56,761 nucleotides of DNA, from assembly GCF_001667945.1 (NCBI RefSeq), contig NZ_LZJK01000027.1:1-56761 (forward strand), written 5' to 3'. The stretch comes from Mycolicibacter sinensis. Lineage in GTDB: Bacteria; Actinomycetota; Actinomycetes; Mycobacteriales; Mycobacteriaceae. The translations under genes and the position numbers were made by a program. The notes beneath the pieces are model-generated. The model had not been told where the DNA came from, searched no databases, and worked only from the letters and a program-made list of their open reading frames with translations. This document shows, piece after piece, positions 1 through 8,359 of the stretch (position 1 is its first letter; each line of letters starts with the position of its first letter).

Positions 1-498
1 CCTGCGGACTCAGCCAGGACACCGCGGCGCCGTCGGGGGAGTCCGGCTGCATGCGCCAATCCACCGACTGGGCGTAGCCGCTGGCCCGGGTGAACCAGTC
101 CGGCGGTGGCAGCGCCGGCCCCTCGCTCAGGCTCGGATGCCGGTCGGCGGCCACCGCGGCGGTGTCCGCGGTCGCCAGCGCCCAGGCGCTCAGCCGCGCC
201 ACCGGCCGGTCATCGTCGGTGGCGTGCATTTCGGCTTCCAGCAGGCAGATCCGCCGTCCGGGCCGCTGCACCCGGGCCGCTACCCGCACCGGGGCCACCG
301 GTATCGCCCCCAGGATGTCCAGGCTCAGCCGGGCGATCCGCTGACCCGATCCGGCGAGCAGCCGCTCGATCTCGCGCGTGAGCAACGCCAGCGGCGGTGA
401 ACCGTGCTGCAGGTGCGCTCCCCAGTTGCTGCGGGTGAGATCGGTGGAGTCGTAGACCCCCGGGCCGGAGCCCTGCGCCCGCCGGTAATAGCTGGCGT

Positions 499-502
<4 letters not shown>
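1..502 (-). CDS. Thioesterase family protein, C-terminus off the window
   Basis: This reverse-strand frame begins with ATG at 502 and runs off the left edge, leaving about 167 residues. It opens MNASYYRRAQ and reads like the first hot-dog half of an acyl-CoA thioesterase (TesB-like), including a segment with GSPPLALLTREIERLL and a hydrophobic strand LSLDILGAIPVAPVRV. Members of this family hydrolyse acyl-CoA or related thioesters, but the substrate cannot be read from the sequence. The ATG overlaps the TGA of the upstream RecB-like gene by four bases, so the two are probably cotranscribed. The family call is moderate because the second half is missing. Confidence 0.6.
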
Positions 503-2202
<1,700 letters not shown>

Positions 2203-2211
2203 GCGGCGGGT

Positions 2212-2217
2212 TAGGTT
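2212..2217 (+). promoter_or_regulatory. -10 box of the YbaB-like gene, leaderless
   Basis: TAGGTT matches TANNNT and is followed after six bases by the GTG start at 2224. The gene therefore has its own promoter despite lying only 21 bases after trmI. Confidence 0.5.
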
Positions 2218-2223
2218 GGCACT

Positions 2224-2556
2224 GTGCTGCCTGATCCCGAGGTCGCCCGCGTAGTCGCGCAGTTGCGCGCTGTGCGGTCTCTGCTGGAACGCGCCAGCGA
2301 GCAGTCGGGCAAATACCTGTTCGTCGCGACCGATTCTGCGGGCACCGTCGAGGCGAGCGTCAACGCCCAGCGTCGCCTCGTTGACCTGCGCATCCTCGAT
2401 GATCGGATTATGAACCTCGGAGCCCACGACGTCACCGAACGGATCAACGAGGCAATGTGGGCGGCAAGCGATTTCGCGGCGGTGTCGGCGGACCAGGATC
2501 TGTCCGAGCTGGAGCAGCAGATCGCTGCGGCCCTCACCGAATCCGACGAGACGTGA
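2224..2556 (+). CDS. YbaB/EbfC-family nucleoid-associated-like protein
   Basis: This 110-residue protein has a helical N-terminus, a central beta segment (KYLFVATDSAGTVEASVNAQRRLVDLRI) and a C-terminal helix, which is the YbaB/EbfC layout. Mycobacterial relatives of this fold (EspL type) often sit in ESX gene clusters, and here it stands next to WXG100 genes. In the family these proteins bind DNA as dimers or act as ESX accessory factors, and the sequence does not decide between these. The GTG start is set by the upstream -10 box. It is convergent with the next gene, with three bases between the stops. Confidence 0.65.
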   Translation: MLPDPEVARVVAQLRAVRSLLERASEQSGKYLFVATDSAGTVEASVNAQRRLVDLRILDDRIMNLGAHDVTERINEAMWAASDFAAVSADQDLSELEQQIAAALTESDET

Positions 2557-2559
2557 AGC

Positions 2560-2997
2560 TCACGCGCCCCAAATGCGTGGGCTCATCGCGTGCGCCGAGG
2601 GTGATTCCAGCTCCGCGGCGCCGTCGGCGCCGATCGTGTACGGAAAGATCAGTCCGATCGCCGCGCCCTCACGGTGTTCGACGCTGATCTCGATCCCGTC
2701 GCAGCGACGCTCGGTCAACGTGACGTTCAAGGCGACCGCGGCGGCCCGCAAGCTGTCCTTGACCTCGGTTACCGCTCGCCAGTGCGCCGCCAGTTGTTCG
2801 ACGACCGTCAACTCGGCCGACGTCGGGTAGTTGGGCGCGATCACCTCGCGGTCGCCGTCAACCGATACCGCCAGCGCGAACGGCAGGAACTCACCGCTGG
2901 CCGCAATGCTTTCCAGGGCGAAATCGACCGCGGCATCGGCGAGTCCGTCAAGGTCCGCCTGCGCCTGTTCGGTCACGGTGTCGCGCCAGCTCGGCAT
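2560..2997 (-). CDS. Unknown 145-residue protein at the toxin island edge
   Basis: I do not recognise this family. The protein has no signal peptide or membrane segment. It is acidic, with an N-terminal helical region (TEQAQADLDGLADAAVDFALESI) and alternating beta-like stretches such as LPFALAVSVDGDREVI and CDGIEISVEHREGAAIGLIFPYTI. Small acidic proteins like this in toxin islands can be immunity proteins, but that is inference from position. The ATG at 2997 has an AAGGAGG ten bases upstream. The gene is divergent from the WXG100 genes and convergent with the YbaB-like gene. Confidence 0.6.
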   Translation of the reverse strand: MPSWRDTVTEQAQADLDGLADAAVDFALESIAASGEFLPFALAVSVDGDREVIAPNYPTSAELTVVEQLAAHWRAVTEVKDSLRAAAVALNVTLTERRCDGIEISVEHREGAAIGLIFPYTIGADGAAELESPSAHAMSPRIWGA

Positions 2998-3012
2998 CGG
3001 CTGATTGCCTCC

Positions 3013-3039
3013 TTGTCAGATCGACCTCAACGGTAACCT
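3013..3039 (+). promoter_or_regulatory. Candidate promoter of the WXG100-toxin operon
   Basis: A TTGTCA (3013-3018) lies 15 bases before TAACCT (3034-3039), a TANNNT -10 box. Transcription would start near 3046, giving a leader of about 29 bases. The 15-base spacer is short, so a weak or activated promoter is possible. The TTGTCA overlaps the Shine-Dalgarno of the divergent gene. Confidence 0.35.
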
Positions 3040-3074
3040 GTCAGCACGGCATCGGTTGAGGGCGGCGGGTAGGC

Positions 3075-3404
3075 ATGGCAGACATCATCCGGGTACAGGT
3101 CGAAGCACTGGCTGTCCAGTCCAAGAACGCCACTAACGCTGCCGAGGAGATCGGGCAGCGGCTGGGCGGGCTGCGCACCCGGATGGACAGCCTGGCGAGC
3201 ACCTGGACCGGCGGCACGGCGGCCCCGGCGTATCTGGACGTCTGGGCGGAAATCAGCGAAGAGTGCCGCAGTATGATCGAGGATCTGGGCTGGATCGGGA
3301 AGTCACTGGCGGCCGCAGCCTCGGCTTACGGCCAGATGGAGCAAGCCGCGGTGCAGGCGTTCAACGAGGTGAGCCGCTCGGTCCCCGGCAACAGCGGGCT
3401 CTGA
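3075..3404 (+). CDS. WXG100 (Esx-like) protein with a YxxxE secretion motif
   Basis: This 109-residue helical protein has the WXG turn at W44-T-G46 between two amphipathic helices. A C-terminal YGQME (Y85 to E89) fits the YxxxD/E signal recognised by type VII secretion systems. Such proteins pair with a partner as a helical hairpin dimer and lead a larger substrate to the ESX machine. The next gene is a second WXG100 protein two bases downstream, then the toxin, so this is probably the secretion partner. No ESX ATPase or membrane genes are in the window, so export would use a system encoded elsewhere. Confidence 0.8.
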   Translation: MADIIRVQVEALAVQSKNATNAAEEIGQRLGGLRTRMDSLASTWTGGTAAPAYLDVWAEISEECRSMIEDLGWIGKSLAAAASAYGQMEQAAVQAFNEVSRSVPGNSGL

Positions 3405-3406
3405 TC

Positions 3407-3697
3407 ATGGTACGGCGCACCGTCAGCGAAGAGGAGCTGCTCGATGCGGCCGACGCGATGCGGCAGTTCTGCGGGGTCATGAAGCACCGGCTCGACGCGG
3501 TGGCGGAGGGGCTCAACGGCTTGCAGCACGACTGGGCGGGCATCGCCTTCGACGCCTTCCTCGACACGGTGCACGGCTGGCAGCGCTGGGCCGACGATAT
3601 GAACGAGCTGGTGTCCGCCATGCAGCGCAACGCCCAGATCGCCCATCACAACTACACCCACAACGCGCAGGTCAACACCGCCATGTGGGGCGGTTAG
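3407..3697 (+). CDS. WXG100-like protein, second of a pair
   Basis: This 96-residue protein has a WAG variant of the WXG turn at residues 43-45 (QHDWAGIAFDAF) flanked by helices. It lacks a clear YxxxD/E tail motif, unlike its neighbour, which fits a heterodimer in which only one partner carries the signal. The frame is open from further upstream, but the ATG at 3407 is two bases after the previous stop and gives the standard WXG100 length. The toxin gene follows after 16 bases. Confidence 0.75.
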   Translation: MVRRTVSEEELLDAADAMRQFCGVMKHRLDAVAEGLNGLQHDWAGIAFDAFLDTVHGWQRWADDMNELVSAMQRNAQIAHHNYTHNAQVNTAMWGG

Positions 3698-3713
3698 CCA
3701 ACGGAGCCGTGGC

Positions 3714-5024
3714 GTGAGCACTGATGTCGATCCCGAACTGTTCTACGACGCTGCCGTGGTCTATAAACAGGACAGTGACACCGCCGCCGCGGCCCTGGGA
3801 AAGCTTGGCGGGGTGGATACTTCCAACGCGGCCGGCAGCAACGGGGTCGGGCCGCAGTGGGCGACGGCGTACGATTCCGCGGCCGACGGTGCCGGGGAAG
3901 TGGCGTATCGGCTGGTCAACGTGTTTCACAACCTGGGCAACCTATTGCGCCAGAACGGAATCAACCACGACCAGACCGAGGAAGCATCAACGCTGAACCG
4001 GCAGAACGAGTTCGGTGATCCGATCCCTCCGGCCGGGGAGACCGCCGGCACGTTCTTGGGTGCGGCGGTGGATCTGGGCACCGTCAAAGGTGGCGACGAC
4101 CCCGAGCCGCCGCACTGGGATCTGGTGCGCGACCGGATCACCGACGGCTGGCCCAACGGTCATCCGGATCGGCTGTGGGCGGCTTCGTCGGGGTGGACCA
4201 CTTTCGGACATGACCTGGTGGCGGTCGATGATCAGGCCAGCCCGCAGGAACTTGCGCTGATCACCGGGGTGGACGCCGCCGAGATCGGTGTGGTGACGGC
4301 CCGGATGAACGAAGCCAGAGTCCTCAACACCGACGTGGCCGGCGCCTGCGGCGACCTGGCGCGGGCGTCCAAAGGCTACGGCGACAAGATGGAAACCACC
4401 AAGTTCGGTATGAAGCTGCTGGTGGCAGAACTGTATGCACTCAAGCAAACCCTCGATGAGCCGTATTTGTGGCCCTTCCGCAGCTCGGTCATGAAGGTAG
4501 CCACCAATATGGCGGTCACCACCATCAACAACCTCAACACCGCGCTGCGGACCACCGCCGCGACGACGATGCTTGATCTGGGCGCGGCGTCTCTGTCGAT
4601 GAGCACGGCGCTGCCGGCGGCGAAGACGCTGCTGGATCTGGTGCCGCGCCGGGTAGACCCGACGCCGGCCGAGCGGGTCAACGACAACCGGCGCAAGGGC
4701 TCTCGGGCCGAACAACGGGCGGGGATCGACCCCAAGAAAAAGCGGCCGATCCGGGTCACGGTTCCAGAGACCGGCCAAGTCCGAACTCGCATCCCCGACG
4801 AAATCGATGACGAAAACCATGTGATGCGCGAGGTCAAGAACGTCAAGAAGTTGAGCGCTACCCAGCAGCTCCGGGACATGGCTCAGTGGGCGCAGGAGAA
4901 CGGATACAAGATGGTGATCGTCGTCGACAAGGGACGAACCGACGTCGGCAATGTAGAACGGACCCTGGAAGAGAAATATCCAGGATTGGATGTGGTGATC
5001 GACGAGAGCATAAACCTGTCATGA
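3714..5024 (+). CDS. Type VII-associated polymorphic toxin with C-terminal REase-fold nuclease domain
   Basis: This 436-residue protein starts at GTG 3714. The first 95 or so residues are helical and resemble an EspC/WXG-like leader (DPELFYDAAVVYKQDSDTAA), followed by an alanine-rich linker to about residue 330. The last 80 residues fit the restriction-endonuclease-fold toxin family Tox-REase-7: RIPD with D362, then EVKNVK with E373 and K375 as the PD-(D/E)xK core, then the family's SATQQLRDMAQWA helix. The predicted activity is nucleic-acid cleavage in a competitor or host cell. Two WXG100 genes precede it and its stop overlaps the ATG of the likely immunity gene. The domain call is from motif memory and was not searched. 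Confidence 0.78.
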   Translation: MSTDVDPELFYDAAVVYKQDSDTAAAALGKLGGVDTSNAAGSNGVGPQWATAYDSAADGAGEVAYRLVNVFHNLGNLLRQNGINHDQTEEASTLNRQNEFGDPIPPAGETAGTFLGAAVDLGTVKGGDDPEPPHWDLVRDRITDGWPNGHPDRLWAASSGWTTFGHDLVAVDDQASPQELALITGVDAAEIGVVTARMNEARVLNTDVAGACGDLARASKGYGDKMETTKFGMKLLVAELYALKQTLDEPYLWPFRSSVMKVATNMAVTTINNLNTALRTTAATTMLDLGAASLSMSTALPAAKTLLDLVPRRVDPTPAERVNDNRRKGSRAEQRAGIDPKKKRPIRVTVPETGQVRTRIPDEIDDENHVMREVKNVKKLSATQQLRDMAQWAQENGYKMVIVVDKGRTDVGNVERTLEEKYPGLDVVIDESINLS

Positions 5025-5656
5025 AGTACGGACCCGACCCGGAAACGTGGCCCGAGTACCGCCGGGCGATGAAGGACGAGCTCGACGCGGCGGGTATTCC
5101 AGAGGACACCGTGTGGGAGTTGGTGAACTCGCCGACCGACTATCCGCAAGCGGTGGCGATCATGGTGGACTGGCTGCAACATCTCGACGAACGTGTCCCG
5201 CCGGGCGAACCGCGCAAGGCGATGCGGTTAGGACTCATGCGTAATCTGATCACCAAGCACGCCAAGGGGAATCGCGATGCTGTGGAAATTCTTTTTCACC
5301 AGTTCGATATCGAGCCGGCGCTGAGCAATTTGGAACTGGAGGTCGCCGGCTTTGCATTGGCGGAAGCCTGCGACCGTTCCGATTTCGAGCGCGTGGCCGA
5401 GTTGATCCTGTCCGACAAGGTTTTTTCCACAAAAGGAGTGCTGGTGCGGTGGCTGGGTCAGTTCAAAACCGAGGAGGCCAAGCGGATTGTGGTCAGCCAG
5501 TTGGCCGATCCGGCTACCCGGACTGATGCGATGGCAGCGCTGGTTCGTCAGCGGGCTACGGGCGTGCGTGAGGCCGTCGCGGTATATCTCGATGACGAGC
5601 ACGAGGTATGGCGCAAACTGGCCGCCAAAACCCTGGCCAAGCTGCCCGACGGCTAG
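5021..5656 (+). CDS. HEAT-repeat-like putative immunity protein
   Basis: This 211-residue cytoplasmic-looking protein has repeated helical pairs toward its C-terminus (KRIVVSQLADPATRTDAMAA, then VREAVAVYLDDEHEVWRKLA), suggesting HEAT-like repeats. Its ATG overlaps the stop of the toxin gene by four bases, the usual coupling of a toxin with its cognate immunity gene. By that context it probably binds and blocks the nuclease domain encoded just upstream. The sequence alone does not prove this, and I know no named family for it. Confidence 0.65.
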   Translation: MKYGPDPETWPEYRRAMKDELDAAGIPEDTVWELVNSPTDYPQAVAIMVDWLQHLDERVPPGEPRKAMRLGLMRNLITKHAKGNRDAVEILFHQFDIEPALSNLELEVAGFALAEACDRSDFERVAELILSDKVFSTKGVLVRWLGQFKTEEAKRIVVSQLADPATRTDAMAALVRQRATGVREAVAVYLDDEHEVWRKLAAKTLAKLPDG

Positions 5657-5682
5657 TTGCCGCGAGGTTAGCGTCGATCGCA

Positions 5683-6852
5683 ATGTCCTACGACTTCACG
5701 GTGTATGCCGCCGACCACATCGGCGCCGACGGACTGAACGCCCTGGTCGAATCCATCCCGGGCCTGTCGGTCGGTGATGGCGGTGGCGGTGAGATCAGCG
5801 TGCTGCGCGGCAAACGGCGGAACTACTCGTTCACCGTGTTCGGGCCCCACCGCATCGAACCCGAAGATCTGCCCGACGACGTCGTTCCGCTCGTTCTCGA
5901 TCCGACGACCAGCTGGCAGGTCATCGTCGAGGGCAGCACTCCCACCGAGATCGCGCCGGCGTGCCGCTTCGCCAAGGCCCTCGCACACGCCGCGCGCGGG
6001 GTGGCGGTCGACGAGCAAACCGAGGATGTCCTGGGCGCCAAGAAATCGCGTCAAATACCCCGTCCCACCACGGAATTCGTCCGACTGCTCGAACTGGAGT
6101 GGTACTCGCCGGCGTCGGCGCCCCCGGCCCCGGCGCTCTGGCTGGAACTGGCCAAAAAGCTCTTCCCCGAAGCTCTGCCGCGACGCTACGGTGGATATGA
6201 GCCCTATCCCTACCGGCTGGATCGCGACGGCGAAGGCCCGTTCATCACCGAGTTCGGCCGCTTCGGCGAGCGGTACGAATCGCAGACGTTCCTCGCCAGC
6301 AGCCCGTGCCGCTCGGGTGGCCTGTTCGCCCCGCCGTGGGGCGGCTACCTCCTCGACCGTCTGCAAATGCTGGCCGCGCCGCTCGACGATCCGCGGTGGC
6401 GCAACACCGTCCGGCGTTTCTTCGTCACCTATGCGCGCCGCCGCGGCAGCGTCCTCGCGGTCGCCGAAGTGCTGCGTAACCACAGGTTGAGTGGTCCACC
6501 CGACCCCGGCCGCGACCAGCACGGCTCCCTGCGCGCGGCCGACGGCATTCTGGGCCTGCCGGCCAATCCGGTCTGGCTGACCTGGCTGGGCAACGACTAC
6601 CTGCCACTGGTCGGCGCTCACCTACCGCCGGAACACACCACCTACTACCCCGAGGGCGCCCTGTACGCCCCAACCGACGAACCCACCGACCGGGGTCAAC
6701 TCGCCGCACTGCCCGACCCCATCCCCGCCCAACTGCGGGTCACCGCCATTCCCTCGCCGTACGGCCCGGCCAACACGCCGAAGAACGACCCGGCGCCGAT
6801 CCGGTTGCAGGGCGATGAATGCGAGGTCCCGGCCGATCAGACCGGGGACTGA
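5683..6852 (+). CDS. Unknown 389-residue protein ending the toxin island
   Basis: I do not recognise this protein. It has no signal peptide or membrane helices. The N-terminal 100 residues (MSYDFTVYAADHIGADGLNA) look like an alpha/beta domain. The C-terminal part holds aromatic segments such as PPWGGYLLDRLQ and PVWLTWLGNDYLPLV and ends in a proline-rich tail. It starts 26 bases after the HEAT-like gene on the same strand, so it may be a second immunity or accessory gene of the same operon. I took the ATG at 5683 because the frame upstream lies inside the preceding gene. Confidence 0.6.
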   Translation: MSYDFTVYAADHIGADGLNALVESIPGLSVGDGGGGEISVLRGKRRNYSFTVFGPHRIEPEDLPDDVVPLVLDPTTSWQVIVEGSTPTEIAPACRFAKALAHAARGVAVDEQTEDVLGAKKSRQIPRPTTEFVRLLELEWYSPASAPPAPALWLELAKKLFPEALPRRYGGYEPYPYRLDRDGEGPFITEFGRFGERYESQTFLASSPCRSGGLFAPPWGGYLLDRLQMLAAPLDDPRWRNTVRRFFVTYARRRGSVLAVAEVLRNHRLSGPPDPGRDQHGSLRAADGILGLPANPVWLTWLGNDYLPLVGAHLPPEHTTYYPEGALYAPTDEPTDRGQLAALPDPIPAQLRVTAIPSPYGPANTPKNDPAPIRLQGDECEVPADQTGD

Positions 6853-6871
6853 ATCGGCCAGCGGCACACCC

Positions 6872-7165
6872 TCAGTCGTCGCTGCGGCTCAACCTGCGGC
6901 GCACCGACAGCAGCTCGATCTCCGGTCGGGCGGCCACCACGCGCTCGGCGGCGTCGAGCACCTCCACCAGATGACCGCGCTCGCCGGATACGACGGAAAC
7001 CCCGATACCGGCGCGCCGATGCAGATCGGCCGAATCCGTCTCCGCCGCTGAGACATTGAACTTGCGTCGCAACTCCGCGACGATCGGGCGCACCACCGAC
7101 CGCTTCTGCTTGAGCGAATGCACGTCCCCGAGCAGCAGGTCGAACTCCAACCAGCCGATCCACAT
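6872..7165 (-). CDS. DUF503 family protein (Rv2117-like)
   Basis: This 97-residue protein has the hallmark DUF503 opening WLEFDLLLGDVHSLKQKRSVVRP and the ferredoxin-like pattern of the family (YlxP-like). Its function is not established here; relatives are small cytosolic proteins linked to translation or ribosome maturation. The ATG is two bases after the lppK stop, so the two form an operon on the reverse strand, matching the Rv2117/Rv2116 neighbourhood in Mtb. Confidence 0.8.
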   Translation of the reverse strand: MWIGWLEFDLLLGDVHSLKQKRSVVRPIVAELRRKFNVSAAETDSADLHRRAGIGVSVVSGERGHLVEVLDAAERVVAARPEIELLSVRRRLSRSDD

Positions 7166-7167
7166 GG

Positions 7168-7704
7168 CTAGGGCGCCGGAGGTGCGGCGGGCGCTGGGGA
7201 GCCGGCGTGCGCCTTGCCGAACGCCAGCAGCGTCTTGGCGGTCTCCTGGGACAACTGCCAGGCCCCGTCGTGCGGCGTGAACTCCATCGGGAAGGTGAAC
7301 GCGCCGGTGTCGGGATTGGCGGTGTTGGCGGTGACGTCGGCGGTCACATTGCCCGGGTGGCGATCCGACCAGGTCAGTCCGGCGGCGTCGAAATTCAGCG
7401 GCAGGTATCCGCCGTCTCGCAGCGCGGTGGCGAACTTGTCGATGGTTGCGCCGTCGCTGGGTTTGGCGCCCTCGATCAGGGTCACCTTGTCTGCGCCGGG
7501 AACGTCCGGGTCGGCCAGCCGGTAGAGCACGTCGGTCAGGGCTTCCGGTGCCGGCATCGCCGAAACCGGTGCAAGCACCGTCGTCGTCGACGGCGGCGAC
7601 GGCACCTCAGCAGCCGGCTCGGCCGCCTGCCGGTGGTCGGCGCAGCCCGACAACGCCAGCACCGCCGCCAGGGCGGTGCTCAACGCGAGGCGCTGCCGGG
7701 ACAT
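7168..7704 (-). CDS. lppK: Lipoprotein LppK, MTB12-like fold
   Basis: This 178-residue protein has a lipoprotein signal peptide ending in LSGC (Cys21), so it should be lipid-anchored on the outer face of the cytoplasmic membrane. The mature part has a Pro/Ser/Thr-rich spacer and then an MTB12-type domain with PEALTDVLYRLADPDVPGAD and a closing DGAWQLSQETAKTLL. The next gene upstream (7715-8215) encodes a soluble relative of the same domain, so the pair probably arose by duplication. It matches Rv2116 in position between the DUF503 gene and mpa. Confidence 0.8.
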   Translation of the reverse strand: MSRQRLALSTALAAVLALSGCADHRQAAEPAAEVPSPPSTTTVLAPVSAMPAPEALTDVLYRLADPDVPGADKVTLIEGAKPSDGATIDKFATALRDGGYLPLNFDAAGLTWSDRHPGNVTADVTANTANPDTGAFTFPMEFTPHDGAWQLSQETAKTLLAFGKAHAGSPAPAAPPAP

Positions 7705-7714
7705 CCAGACGTGA

Positions 7715-8215
7715 TCAGTTCGACGAGGTCATCTGCGACAGCGTCATCAGCGACGTCTTGGACAGCTTCCAGCCGCCCTGGTCCACGAACATCAGGTTGA
7801 CCGAGCGCGGCTCCATCCTCGGCCCGGAGGCGGTGACATCGGCCGTGGCGGCACCGGGGCCGGCCGGGGCGATGTTGGCCACACTGATCGCCAGCGGGAA
7901 CTTGCCGTTCGCGGCGGCCTTGGCCATCTTGCGGTCCATCAGGCTGCTCTCGACGGGGCCGAGGCCACCCTCGATGAGGTGGGACTTGCCGGCGGCGGGG
8001 ATACCGGGGTCGGCGAGGGTGTTGAGCACGTCGGTCAACTGTTCCGGGGCGGGCACGTCAACTGCCGGGTCCAGCGGCAGGGGCGCGAAGAACACCGTCA
8101 CCGGAGCCTGGGCGGCAGCGGGAGCAACGGTTGCCAGGCAGCTCACAGCCGTGCCCGCGGCGCCGATCAGTGCGGCCGCTGCAACACCTGTGGCTAGGGA
8201 TTTCACGCTCACTGA
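7715..8215 (-). CDS. MTB12 (CFP-2)-like secreted low-molecular-weight antigen
   Basis: This protein of about 166 residues has a Sec signal peptide (hydrophobic AAAALIGAAGTAVSCLATV, cleavage after the APAAAQA region). It then carries the MTB12 domain FFAPLPLDPAVDVPAPEQL and VNLMFVDQGGWKLSKTS. It resembles Mtb Rv2376c more than LppK. The frame opens at GTG 8230. I chose GTG 8215 because AAAGGA ends five bases upstream of it. The GTG at 8209 is the other option. Its role is unknown; family members are abundant culture-filtrate antigens. Confidence 0.78.
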   Translation of the reverse strand, partial: SVSVKSLATGVAAAALIGAAGTAVSCLATVAPAAAQAPVTVFFAPLPLDPAVDVPAPEQLTDVLNTLADPGIPAAGKSHLIEGGLGPVESSLMDRKMAKAAANGKFPLAISVANIAPAGPGAATADVTASGPRMEPRSVNLMFVDQGGWKLSKTSLMTLSQMTSSN

Positions 8216-8359
8216 AGTCCTTTCGATCACCCGATTCCGGAAACCAGGCTAACAGCGTTTCTCGGTGTGTCGGATTGCCACTGTGCGCGCGAATGCACAA
8301 TGGCCGGTAGCGTTGAGGTATTGGTCGCTTCAACTTCCAGTTCGGGAAAGGAGCGCAAC

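Noticed and set aside
3013..3039. PafBC-type site before the WXG100 operon because of TTGTCAGAT
   Set aside because: Twelve bases rather than eight separate the nine-mer from the -10.
3263..3406. Upstream extension of the second WXG100 gene
   Set aside because: It would overlap the first WXG100 gene out of frame and break the standard length; ATG 3407 fits better.
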